Shown piece after piece: positions 1 through 6,821 of a stretch of DNA of 12,322 bases. A program made the translations under genes and the position numbers. The notes below the pieces were generated by a model. The model saw only the letters and a program-made list of their open reading frames with translations. It was not told the DNA's origin and made no database searches. The stretch's first letter is position 1, and every line of letters begins with the position of its first letter. The DNA is from Deltaproteobacteria bacterium (GTDB lineage Bacteria; Myxococcota; Myxococcia; Myxococcales; 40CM-4-68-19). Location: assembly GCA_005879505.1 (NCBI GenBank), contig VBKQ01000224.1, forward strand, positions 1 to 12,322, read 5' to 3'.

Positions 1-1729
1 GGACGATCCCGGCCACGTCCACCCAGACATTCTGCTGCCCGGCCACGTCGAATCCAGCGATCCCGATGCGCTTGAGATGCTGCCCCAATGACTGTCCCTG
101 GGGCAGCAAGACCTTGCTGAGGGTGCCCAGGTCGTCCGGTCCGGGCTTGCGCGGCGGAGGCTTCTTGCGGCCGCGCGCGCTGCGGACCTCGGTCGCGGGG
201 GGAGGCGCGCCTCCGATGGCGAGGAAGAGAACCTCGTTCTTGATCGCAGCCTGGGCGCCATCGCCGAGGCGGAACCAGGACGCGCCGCCGATCTCCGCGC
301 GGTCGGCAGCGGGCCGCGAGCGCATGGCGCGCTCGAGCGCCGCCCGCACCGTCTGCGGATTGGCGAGCTGGGCAGCGGCCACGAAGGCCGATCGATCGAA
401 CGATCCGACCTGCTCGCCCAGCACCGCCTCGATGAGCGAGCTCGCGTCCAGGTAGACGCCGATCCCGATGTTGCCGGCGAACGACGGAATGAGGTCCTTC
501 TCCAGATCGAGCCCGGTGGTCTCCTGGATGCGGTCTCGCAGCCGCGCGGCGTCGGCGCCGGCGGTGCGGCTCAGCTCGCGCCAGAGCGCCTCGGGCGCGG
601 CCGAGATGCGCAGGTATGCAGCGGCGTCGCCAGGTAGCCGTGAAGCGAGATCGGGAGGCGCGAGCAAAGGCTTGAAGGCCGCCGTCATCTGATCCCCGGA
701 GAGGTTCCTCAGCTGCGCGAAGATCCTGACCTGGAGGACGTCCCGGTTCTCCGGCTTGTCGTAGATGGCGAATGCCGAGGCCCCCACCTCGCTCGAGAGG
801 TGTCCGGCGGCGGAGGAGCCGCGATCGGGGGACCGTGAGAAGAAGACCGCATCGCCCCATCCGACGTGCCTGGTCGCGGTGAGGAACCCAGCGTCAGCCG
901 CAAGGCCCTTGCCGGGGACGATCGCCGCGGGACCGGTCAGGGCGATCGCTGGATCCGTCGCTCCGGCGAGGCGCAGGTAGAGATAGGCGTGCCGCTGCAG
1001 GATCGCGATGTTCTCTCCAGCCGCGTTCCTCCCGGCGACGATCGGCGTTCCATCCGGCAGCTTCGCGTCCTGGAGGGTGAAGGGACCTCCGCCGTAGCGG
1101 CCCACTGCGCGGGCGGAGGTCAGCAGGCGGCGGGCGGCCTCCAGCGCCTTCGCATCGTCCGAGGTGCCGACCGCGAACACCAGCGCTTCCGGATCCTGCG
1201 GCACGGTGAAGAGCGCCACCCCCTTGTCGGGATCGAAGCCGTTCTCGTCCGCCGCGCGCGCGTCCAGCACGTCGAAGCCGGCGCCCTCGCTCACCGAGCG
1301 CGCGAGGTCATCGAAGAAGCTCCCCATGGAAAGCTTGGCGGCGACCTCGCGGTGCACGGCCATCCGTAGCCATGGGGTGCCGACCAGCAGGGCGGCGCGG
1401 ACGTCGCCCGGGAGTGCCATCGGGACCGTCCGCCGCAGGGCCGTGACGTGCGTCCGCGAAGAGCGCACCTGCCCGTCCTTGTCCTTGATCGTTTCCACGA
1501 CGGTGTAGACACCGGCGCGGGAGAACGAGTGGACGACGGATGGTCCCTGCTGCGGCTGCGTGCCGTCGCCGAAGTCCCAGAAGATCCGCGTTTCCTCCGG
1601 AACCTGCTGCGCTTCCCCGAACCGGAGCGGAACACCCGCGTAGGTCGTCCGGTCGCCGCCGGGATCGGGCGTGATGCGCTTCACGCACGACAGCAGTACG
1701 AGCAGGCAGAAGACCACGCGCATTCGCAT
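1..1729 (-). CDS. PKD-domain lipoprotein with two DUF3352-like modules (C-terminus cut off by window edge)
   Basis: An uninterrupted frame of 576 codons runs from the ATG at 1729 off the left edge, so the stop is not seen. The N-terminus is a short lipoprotein signal: Met-Arg-Met-Arg, a hydrophobic run, then lipobox LLSC with Cys15. Val follows the Cys, which argues for outer-membrane rather than inner-membrane retention. Residues about 25-96 form a PKD domain (WDFGDGT at 51-57, then HSFSRAGVYTV at 67-77). The rest appears to hold two related modules. Each opens with LPGD..A.L (about 106 and 365), followed by a GFDPDKGVAL or GLDLEKDLIP segment and an AL-E-A helix. This resembles the DUF3352-type proteins common in myxobacteria. 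A basic/proline linker (RKKPPPRKPGPDD) lies near residue 521. A second in-frame ATG at 1723 is an equally possible start; neither has a clear Shine-Dalgarno. Function is unknown; a periplasm-facing or surface envelope role is inferred. Confidence 0.8.
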   Translation of the reverse strand, partial: MRMRVVFCLLVLLSCVKRITPDPGGDRTTYAGVPLRFGEAQQVPEETRIFWDFGDGTQPQQGPSVVHSFSRAGVYTVVETIKDKDGQVRSSRTHVTALRRTVPMALPGDVRAALLVGTPWLRMAVHREVAAKLSMGSFFDDLARSVSEGAGFDVLDARAADENGFDPDKGVALFTVPQDPEALVFAVGTSDDAKALEAARRLLTSARAVGRYGGGPFTLQDAKLPDGTPIVAGRNAAGENIAILQRHAYLYLRLAGATDPAIALTGPAAIVPGKGLAADAGFLTATRHVGWGDAVFFSRSPDRGSSAAGHLSSEVGASAFAIYDKPENRDVLQVRIFAQLRNLSGDQMTAAFKPLLAPPDLASRLPGDAAAYLRISAAPEALWRELSRTAGADAARLRDRIQETTGLDLEKDLIPSFAGNIGIGVYLDASSLIEAVLGEQVGSFDRSAFVAAAQLANPQTVRAALERAMRSRPAADRAEIGGASWFRLGDGAQAAIKNEVLFLAIGGAPPPATEVRSARGRKKPPPRKPGPDDLGTLSKVLLPQGQSLGQHLKRIGIAGFDVAGQQNVWVDVAGIV

Positions 1730-1766
1730 GCGCGGCGGGTTTACCACACCGATGCATGGACCGCGG

Positions 1767-1795
1767 TTGACAGGGACCCGCCAGACCGTTAGAGG
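1767..1795 (+). promoter_or_regulatory. Sigma70-like promoter for the polyprenyl synthase/regulator operon
   Basis: A perfect -35 hexamer TTGACA (1767-1772) is followed by a 17-base spacer and a weak -10 TAGAGG (1790-1795, 3 of 6 matches to consensus). It lies in the 104-base gap between two divergent genes and points toward the polyprenyl synthase. Transcription would start near 1802, about 32 bases before its ATG. The weak -10 suggests a modest promoter. The assignment is by sequence match only. Confidence 0.45.
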
Positions 1796-1813
1796 TTTCA
1801 GAAAGTTTTGAAA
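1796..1813. promoter_or_regulatory. AT-rich imperfect palindrome, candidate operator
   Basis: TTTCAGAAAGTTTTGAAA pairs with its own reverse complement at 14 of 18 positions, with perfect TTTCA/TGAAA arms. It is strikingly A/T-rich for this DNA and sits directly downstream of the -10 box, over the predicted transcription start. A heptamer GAAAGTT also repeats directly at 1801-1807 and 1810-1816. A repressor bound here would block the promoter. The GbsR/MarR-type regulator encoded as second gene of the same unit is the obvious candidate, but that link is inference. Confidence 0.4.
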
Positions 1814-1833
1814 GTTCAGGCGAAGGGACGGGC

Positions 1834-2898
1834 ATGTCGGCGGTCTCATCGGCGGGTCTGGCGGAGCTTCACGAGGCGGCGGCGAGCCCGCTCGCGCGCC
1901 CTTCCGCGGCACAGCTGCTGCCGGCAGCGCAGTCGGCGGAAGGGATTTCCCGCCTCGAGCGCCTGCTGCTTGCCACGGCCCGGCGAGCCCCACGCGAGCT
2001 GGCGGGCGCCGCCGTCGACCTGCTCCGCGCCGGCGGAAAGCGCGTCCGCCCTCTCCTGCTGCTGCTCTCCGCGCGCGCGGCGGTTCCTGGACGCCGGGCG
2101 CGAGGCCGCGTTCCGCTCGCCCTGGTCGCCGAGATGGTGCATTCGGCGACCCTGCTGCACGACGACGTGATCGACGACGGGCTGACGCGGCGGGGATTGC
2201 CTGCGCCGCGTGTGGCGTACGGAAACGGCGTTTCCGTGATCGCGGGGGACTGGCTTCTCGCCGCATCTCTGGACCTCGCCCTCCGGGCGAAGACGCCTGG
2301 GGCGCTCGAGGCCCTGGTGCGGACGCTACGGCAGCTGGTGGAGGGAGAGGCGCGGCAGATCGCGCTGCGAGGCAAGACGGACTTCAGCTCCGACGACGCG
2401 CTGCAGATCGCGTACCTCAAGACCGGGTCGCTCTTCGCGTTCTGCGGCGAGGCCGGAGCGCTGGCGGCCCGGGCGCCGCAGGAGGTGGCGTTCGCCTTGC
2501 GCGATTTCGGCCTGCGCGCCGGCACGACGTTCCAGATCGCGGACGACCTCCTCGACTTCGAGTCGGATGCGGCCACCCTCGGCAAGGCTGTCCTCGCCGA
2601 CGTCAGCGAGGGAAAGCCCTCGCTTCCCCTCGCCATCGCGCTGAAGCGGCTTCCGCCGCTGCGCGAGGAGATGGCGTCATTGCTCAGGCCGGAGCCCGGA
2701 GCGTCCGAGGACGAAGTACGCGCGCGTGTCCGTGCGTTCGCGGCCCGCCTGTCGCGCACGGGTGCACTGGGCGCCGCGCGGCGGATCGCCGAGAAAGAGC
2801 GCGACGCGGCTCTCGCCGCCCTGGAGCGGGTTCCACAGGGTTCCACCCGCGACCTTCTCGCCCACGTCGCTCGAGCGCTGCTCTCGCGGAGCCACTGA
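1834..2898 (+). CDS. Trans-polyprenyl diphosphate synthase, probably long-chain (quinone side chain)
   Basis: Class I (trans) isoprenyl diphosphate synthase of 354 residues. It condenses isopentenyl diphosphate onto an allylic primer. Visible motifs are GGKRVRP (67-73), the first Asp-rich motif DDVID (110-114), KTGSLF (196-201), and the second Asp-rich motif DDLLD (237-241) followed by a modified GK...EGKPSLPL segment (250-265). The residues 4 and 5 places before the first Asp-rich motif are Thr and Ala. These are small rather than the aromatic residues that cap short chains, so a heptaprenyl/octaprenyl-type product for a respiratory quinone is more likely than FPP or GGPP. About 30 N-terminal residues rich in Ala precede the fold. 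GGGA/GGG-type bases lie just ahead of the ATG. It is first in an operon with the regulator, whose start lies 2 bases after the TGA. A carotenoid-type GGPP synthase remains possible. Confidence 0.88.
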   Translation: MSAVSSAGLAELHEAAASPLARPSAAQLLPAAQSAEGISRLERLLLATARRAPRELAGAAVDLLRAGGKRVRPLLLLLSARAAVPGRRARGRVPLALVAEMVHSATLLHDDVIDDGLTRRGLPAPRVAYGNGVSVIAGDWLLAASLDLALRAKTPGALEALVRTLRQLVEGEARQIALRGKTDFSSDDALQIAYLKTGSLFAFCGEAGALAARAPQEVAFALRDFGLRAGTTFQIADDLLDFESDAATLGKAVLADVSEGKPSLPLAIALKRLPPLREEMASLLRPEPGASEDEVRARVRAFAARLSRTGALGAARRIAEKERDAALAALERVPQGSTRDLLAHVARALLSRSH

Positions 2899-2900
2899 CG

Positions 2901-3464
2901 ATGGCGCCCGCCCCGACACCCTCGGAGCCGGGCATGAGGGAACAGGAGCGCGATCTGCTGCACGAGGTCGCGGACGCGGTCGGCGCCCTGATGGAGTTCT
3001 GGGGCTTCAAACGCGTGATGGGGCGGGTCTGGGCGCTGCTCTATCTCCGCGGTGACGCGCTCTCCGCTTCCGAGCTGTGCGACCAGCTCTCCATCTCCTC
3101 CGGAGCCGCCTCGATGGCACTCGCGGAGCTGGAACATTGGGCGGTGGTCCGCAGGATCCGCAAGCCCGGCGATCGGCGCGAATACTTCGAGGCGGAGACG
3201 GACATCTGGAAGATGATCTCGCGCGTGATGCGCGAGCGCGAGCTGGTGCAGATCGAACGGGCGCTCGAAGTGTTCGAACGCGTGCGCGAGAAGCTGCGCA
3301 CCTTGCCCGCGCCCGGCGAGCGGCCCCGCCTCGACGACATCGCGGACCGCCTGGGCAAGCTGCTCGATCTCGCCCGGGTCGGACGGGGGTTGCTCGTCGC
3401 CCTGGTGCAGCAGGGGCGCGTCGATCTCGGGCCGCTGATGCGCTTCCCGCGCTCCCGCCGATAA
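2901..3464 (+). CDS. GbsR/MarR-family winged-helix transcriptional regulator
   Basis: Protein of 187 residues with the layout of the GbsR-like branch of MarR regulators. It has an N-terminal helix containing MEFWGFKRVMGRVWALLYL (about 31-49), then the helix-turn-helix segment ASELCDQLSISSGAASMALAEL (about 56-77), and a wing (about 83-96, VVRRIRKPGDRREYFEA). A long helical C-terminus rich in Arg/Glu (about 98-140) is the expected dimerisation region. It is probably a dimeric DNA-binding repressor or activator; the ligand is unknown. The ATG lies 2 bases after the upstream stop, with GGAG at 2888-2891 inside the upstream gene, so translational coupling is likely. A second in-frame Met at codon 12 (2934) is an alternative start. 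Its TAA abuts the stop of the convergent gene with no gap. It may regulate its own operon through the palindrome at 1796. Confidence 0.82.
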   Translation: MAPAPTPSEPGMREQERDLLHEVADAVGALMEFWGFKRVMGRVWALLYLRGDALSASELCDQLSISSGAASMALAELEHWAVVRRIRKPGDRREYFEAETDIWKMISRVMRERELVQIERALEVFERVREKLRTLPAPGERPRLDDIADRLGKLLDLARVGRGLLVALVQQGRVDLGPLMRFPRSRR

Positions 3465-5072
3465 TCAGAATTCCACCGCCACCCCGAACCGCCACGCGTG
3501 GTCGTTCAGGATCAGCGCCCCGCCCCTGTGGAAGTCGCTCAGGTACGTCCAGCCATACTCCGCGAACACGGACGTCCGCTGGATCCCGGTATCCACGTAC
3601 GCTTCCCGCGCCAACTCCACGTCCACGGCGTTCAGGTTGACGGCGATGCCGAGCGCGGTCGTATACCCGTTGGTCCATCCCGATCCGCGTCCGCCCCGCT
3701 GCGGGTTGCCGGAGACCTCGCCCCTTCCGTTGTACGAGACCCAGAGCGCTCGCATGAGGCCCGCCTGCACGTAGGGAATGAAGGGAAAGCGCTCCCACCG
3801 ATCCGCGAGCCAGTCGAACCGGTAGGTGGCGATCAATCCAAACGGGAAGACGTTGAGGGTGGTCGTGTCGGGCTGGGCATTGGGCGTCGCGACCGGCACG
3901 ATCGTCTTCCCGTAGTTCTGCCAGAACCCGGCGGTAGCGCCCACGAGCAGCGATCCGAACGGATGAGCCACCTCCCAGTCGAACTCGAGCTGATATCTGG
4001 GCGGGGCGCGCGGGCCGAACACGTCGTGATACGGCGTCCCGGTGAGTCCCGGCTCCGAGTCCACTTTCGGATCGTAGCGATCGATCTTGAAGCCGACGAG
4101 GAAGCGCCGCGAGGGCCGGTCCTCGGCTCGGGCGGCCGCCCCGACGAGCGCGAAGAGCGCGATCAGGGCCGCGCCGTTGGGCGGGCGGCGGCGCCGCCGC
4201 AGCAGAAGAGCCAGCGCGATCGCCACGGCGGCGATCCACGCCGGGGCGCTGCCAGTGGCGCACCCATGGCCGCCGAGCGCGCTACCTCCCTCGTCGCGAT
4301 AGTGGGCATAGAAGTCCGCGGAATAGACGGGAACGCCGACCACCGGCGTCGAGGGGGCGGACACGTTCCCGTATGTGTCGCGCGCCACCACCGTCACCGC
4401 GTACCCCGCATCGTTCTGCATCGCGCTGCCGTTGTCGGTGTGATCGACGTCGGCGTTGGTGACCGTGACTGTTTCCGTAACACCGCCGTCGCTCGTCGTG
4501 CCCTCGGGCACCACGTGAATCTCGTACGTCGCGATCGTTTCGGCGGCGTTGCCGGGCGACCAGGACAGGCGCAAATGACGGTCGCCAGCGGCGATCGAGA
4601 CACCCGCAGGTGGCGTCGGATTGGCGAGCGCGTACTTCACGTTCACGGACGCCTGCGTGAGAGTGCCGCCCGAGATCCATTGCAGACAGAGCAGGTTGGT
4701 CGCCGGATTGGCGGAGCTGGCGGCGACGATGGCCGGGTCGTCGCAACCAGAGGTGCCTCCGTCGGCGAGCGCGAGCTGATTCGCGCTGATGGTGTCGGTC
4801 CCGGTCTGCGCGACCGTCTCGGTGCGCGTGATCTCCGCCGCCGGAGAAGGAGGATTGCTCGTGCAGCTGCTCTGGTTTCGCAGGCCGAGCAGTCGCACCG
4901 CATCGCCACTGCCGAAGAGGCTCGTCTGCAGGTCCCAGCTCGCAAGCAGCTGCAGCGTCTTGCAGTTGCTGGCGCCGACGAGCACGTCCGCATTCGAGCC
5001 GTTGACGGTGAAGATGATGGCGTTCGCCGCGAATGGCGCGAGCGCAAAGGCGAGAGCTGGGGCCAGGCGCAT
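3465..5072 (-). CDS. Fusion: FN3 exoprotein with internal MYXO-CTERM tail plus outer-membrane beta-barrel
   Basis: I place the start at the ATG at 5072, where a clear signal peptide begins (MRLAPALAFALAPFAANA), giving 535 residues. An ATG 57 bases upstream (5129) would bury that signal behind a 19-residue extension. Numbered from 5072, the order is: signal peptide (1-18); a Cys- and Thr-rich exported domain; an FN3-like domain (about 153-246, with LRLSWSPG at 168-175); a MYXO-CTERM-like tail made of GGHGC (Cys271), a hydrophobic helix (about 277-291) and five Arg (292-296). The frame then continues into a second hydrophobic helix ending AAARA-ED (about 301-316), and a beta-barrel domain with alternating aromatic strands that ends in Phe, as BAM substrates do. 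No stop or ATG separates the halves. From memory, Myxococcus has two adjacent families (MXAN_2561 anchored protein and MXAN_2562 barrel) that match the two halves. The function is unknown. Confidence 0.75.
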   Translation of the reverse strand: MRLAPALAFALAPFAANAIIFTVNGSNADVLVGASNCKTLQLLASWDLQTSLFGSGDAVRLLGLRNQSSCTSNPPSPAAEITRTETVAQTGTDTISANQLALADGGTSGCDDPAIVAASSANPATNLLCLQWISGGTLTQASVNVKYALANPTPPAGVSIAAGDRHLRLSWSPGNAAETIATYEIHVVPEGTTSDGGVTETVTVTNADVDHTDNGSAMQNDAGYAVTVVARDTYGNVSAPSTPVVGVPVYSADFYAHYRDEGGSALGGHGCATGSAPAWIAAVAIALALLLRRRRRPPNGAALIALFALVGAAARAEDRPSRRFLVGFKIDRYDPKVDSEPGLTGTPYHDVFGPRAPPRYQLEFDWEVAHPFGSLLVGATAGFWQNYGKTIVPVATPNAQPDTTTLNVFPFGLIATYRFDWLADRWERFPFIPYVQAGLMRALWVSYNGRGEVSGNPQRGGRGSGWTNGYTTALGIAVNLNAVDVELAREAYVDTGIQRTSVFAEYGWTYLSDFHRGGALILNDHAWRFGVAVEF

Positions 5073-5174
5073 GTCGGCCCCAGGTCTTAGCAAGGAAGGG
5101 GCCAGCCGTGCAGGCGTCGAGTCCGGCATCCGCTGTAGTTTTCGCTGTTTTGTCGCGGCAACGGCGGCGAGCCA

Positions 5175-5198
5175 CGCGCGCTGTCCTGCGCGCGCTGT
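5175..5198. repeat. Direct repeat CGCGCGCTGT, two copies, 14-base period
   Basis: The decamer CGCGCGCTGT occurs at 5175-5184 and again at 5189-5198, in the gap between asd and the fusion gene. The second copy runs into the palindrome at 5192-5214. It lies about 100 bases upstream of the fusion gene's start, where a regulatory site could sit, but a two-copy GC-rich repeat may also be chance. Confidence 0.4.
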
Positions 5199-5214
5199 GA
5201 CAATTTGTCAGCGC
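5192..5214. promoter_or_regulatory. Nested palindromes downstream of asd and upstream of the fusion gene
   Basis: Two overlapping inverted repeats are present. TGACAA-T-TTGTCA (5198-5210) is a perfect 13-base palindrome. GCGCTG (5192-5197) and CAGCGC (5209-5214) form outer arms. As RNA it could fold as a stem after the asd stop (5219), but no U-tract follows on the minus strand, so it is a poor intrinsic terminator. As DNA, the odd-length A/T-rich core within GC-rich flanks looks more like a protein-binding site for the fusion gene's promoter region. Both roles are inference. Confidence 0.45.
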
Positions 5215-5218
5215 CGCT

Positions 5219-6265
5219 CTAGACCCGAGCGGACAGCTTGTCAGCGTGGTCGCGGGCGAGCAGCTCCGCGATCTGCACCGCGTTCGTCGCCGCGCCCTTG
5301 CGCAGGTTGTCGCTGACCACGAAGAGCGCGAGCCCGTTCGGTCCCGACAGGTCGGCACGGATGCGGCCGACGAGGGTGTCGTCGTTGCCGGCCCCGAGCA
5401 GCGGCATCGGATAGACGTGCTGCTTGAGATCGTCGATCACTTTCACGCCCGGCGCCTTGAGCAGCACCTCGCGCGCCTGCTCCGGCGCGAGCGGGCGCTT
5501 GAAGAAGAGGTGCGCAGCCTCTGAATGGCAGTAGAAGACGGGCACGCGCACGCAGGTCGCGGAGACCGCCAGATCCGGCAATCCCAGGATCTTGCGGCTC
5601 TCGTTCACCAGCTTCATCTCCTCGTCGGTGTATCCGTTGCCGCTGTCCTTGCCGATCTCCGGCAGCAGGTTGAAGGCGATGCGATGGGGAAACTTCTCCG
5701 CCTTCATCTCGCCCATGTTGAAGAGCGTGCGCGCCTGCGTCTCCAGCTCGTCGATGCCCTTCTGGCCGGCGCCGGACACGGACTGGTAGGTCGAGACGAT
5801 CACTTTCTCCAGCCCCGCGACATCGTGCAGCGGCTTCAGCACCACCACCAGCTGGATGGTGCTGCAGTTCGGATTGGCGATGATGCGCCGCCCGCCCGGC
5901 CTCACTGCCAGCTCGACGTCGCGCGGGTTCACCTCCGGCACAACCAGAGGGCAGTCGGCCTCCATCCGGAACGCGCTGGAGTTGTCGATCACCACCGCGC
6001 CGGAGCGGGCTGCGTGAGGAGCGAATTCGCGCGATACCGTGGCGCCGGGCGAGAAGAGCGCGATGTCCACTCCGGCGAAGGAGTCCGGCTTGAGCCTCCG
6101 GACCACCACCTCGTCCCCCATGAACTCGAGCTTCTGCCCTTCGCTTCGCTCGGAGGCGAGGGGCACCAGCTCCCGCACCGGGAACTCCCGCTCTTCGAGC
6201 ACCTTCATCATCTCGCGGCCGACGGCGCCCGTCGCGCCTGCGATCGCTACCTTGTACTGCCCCAT
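5219..6265 (-). CDS. asd: Aspartate-semialdehyde dehydrogenase
   Basis: Protein of 348 residues, the normal family length. It reduces aspartyl-4-phosphate to aspartate-4-semialdehyde with NADPH, the branch point to diaminopimelate/lysine, threonine and methionine. The N-terminal Rossmann loop GATGAVG (10-16), SPGATVS (72-78), the phosphate/substrate region DNSSAFR (94-100), the catalytic Cys134 in NPNCSTIQ, QSVSGAGQKG (161-170), and RVPVFYCHSE (240-249, with the acid/base His247) are all present. The normal Gly before His is Cys here. The ATG was chosen because it begins directly at the Rossmann strand and lies 1 base after the tsaB stop. A longer frame upstream would overlap tsaB and add unrelated residues. 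It is the last gene of the minus-strand cluster; DAP supply links it to cell-wall synthesis. Confidence 0.95.
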   Translation of the reverse strand: MGQYKVAIAGATGAVGREMMKVLEEREFPVRELVPLASERSEGQKLEFMGDEVVVRRLKPDSFAGVDIALFSPGATVSREFAPHAARSGAVVIDNSSAFRMEADCPLVVPEVNPRDVELAVRPGGRRIIANPNCSTIQLVVVLKPLHDVAGLEKVIVSTYQSVSGAGQKGIDELETQARTLFNMGEMKAEKFPHRIAFNLLPEIGKDSGNGYTDEEMKLVNESRKILGLPDLAVSATCVRVPVFYCHSEAAHLFFKRPLAPEQAREVLLKAPGVKVIDDLKQHVYPMPLLGAGNDDTLVGRIRADLSGPNGLALFVVSDNLRKGAATNAVQIAELLARDHADKLSARV

Positions 6266-6266
6266 C

Positions 6267-6821
6267 TCATCCGCCTCGCGCTGGAAATCCCTGCACGTAA
6301 TCCGGTGCAAGGGAGAAACATGCGGACGCATCGTACGATGCCCCGCGCAATCGCGGTAGGCAAAGGAGCCCCACCGCCGCGGCGCGGGGTGGCTCGCGCA
6401 AGAGCCTGGCCCCGTCGGGCAGCCGCAGGTCCGCTGCGAAGACCACCTGCACGGCCCCCTGCGGCGCCCCGTCGCGAAAGGCCTGGACGAAGAGCTCGCC
6501 TTTTCGCGCCTCGGTGGCGGCATAGACGAGGCCGCGCTCGGCCGCGGCGATCGCCTGCAGGCTGGAAGCCCCGGCGATGGGCAGCTTGCGCGCGTACGCG
6601 ATCGCCTTCGCGGCGGCGAGCCCGACGCGCAGGCCCGTGAACGAGCCGGGCCCGAGCCCCACCGCGACGGCGTCGATCCCCTCCAGGTCCCCGAGCGCCA
6701 CGGGCAGCACGTCGCCCGCCTTGGCGGGCGGCTCGAAGCTGCGCTCGCGCACGACCCGGTCGTCTTCGAGGAGGGCGCAGGAGGTGTGCGGGGTCGAGGT
6801 ATCGAGGGCGAGGACCCTCAC
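6267..6821 (-). CDS. tsaB: tRNA N6-threonylcarbamoyladenosine (t6A) biosynthesis protein TsaB
   Basis: Protein of 184 residues. It is the ASKHA-fold partner of TsaD in the complex that installs t6A at position 37 of ANN-decoding tRNAs. It opens MRVLALDTST, the classic TsaB start, and has GLGPGSFTGLRVG (55-67), which packs against TsaD, TEARKGELF (103-111), and a C-terminal APDYVQ. I chose the GTG at 6821, which overlaps the rseP stop as GTGA; a GTG at 6830 would add three residues (MVR). It is shorter than the roughly 220-230 residues of enterobacterial TsaB, mostly because the C-terminal half is compact; TsaD-binding parts are kept. The next gene, asd, starts 1 base after its stop. Confidence 0.9.
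   Translation of the reverse strand: MRVLALDTSTPHTSCALLEDDRVVRERSFEPPAKAGDVLPVALGDLEGIDAVAVGLGPGSFTGLRVGLAAAKAIAYARKLPIAGASSLQAIAAAERGLVYAATEARKGELFVQAFRDGAPQGAVQVVFAADLRLPDGARLLREPPRAAAVGLLCLPRLRGASYDASACFSLAPDYVQGFPARGG

Noticed and set aside
1308..1835. Minus-strand frame of 175 codons overlapping the lipoprotein start
   Set aside because: It is in a different frame from the PKD lipoprotein, which has signal, lipobox and domain support. This product has none.
1869..3137. 422-codon minus-strand open frame opposite the polyprenyl synthase
   Set aside because: The plus strand holds all prenyltransferase motifs; the antisense product is Arg/Ser-rich without recognisable domains.
5145..5175. 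Sigma54-like -24/-12 element on the minus strand (TGGC...TTGC) upstream of the fusion gene
   Set aside because: Spacing between the GG and GC elements is two bases too long for a sigma54 promoter.
6266..6523. N-terminal extension of asd by about 86 codons
   Set aside because: The extension lies wholly within tsaB and is unlike any Asd; the ATG at 6265 begins exactly at the Rossmann strand.
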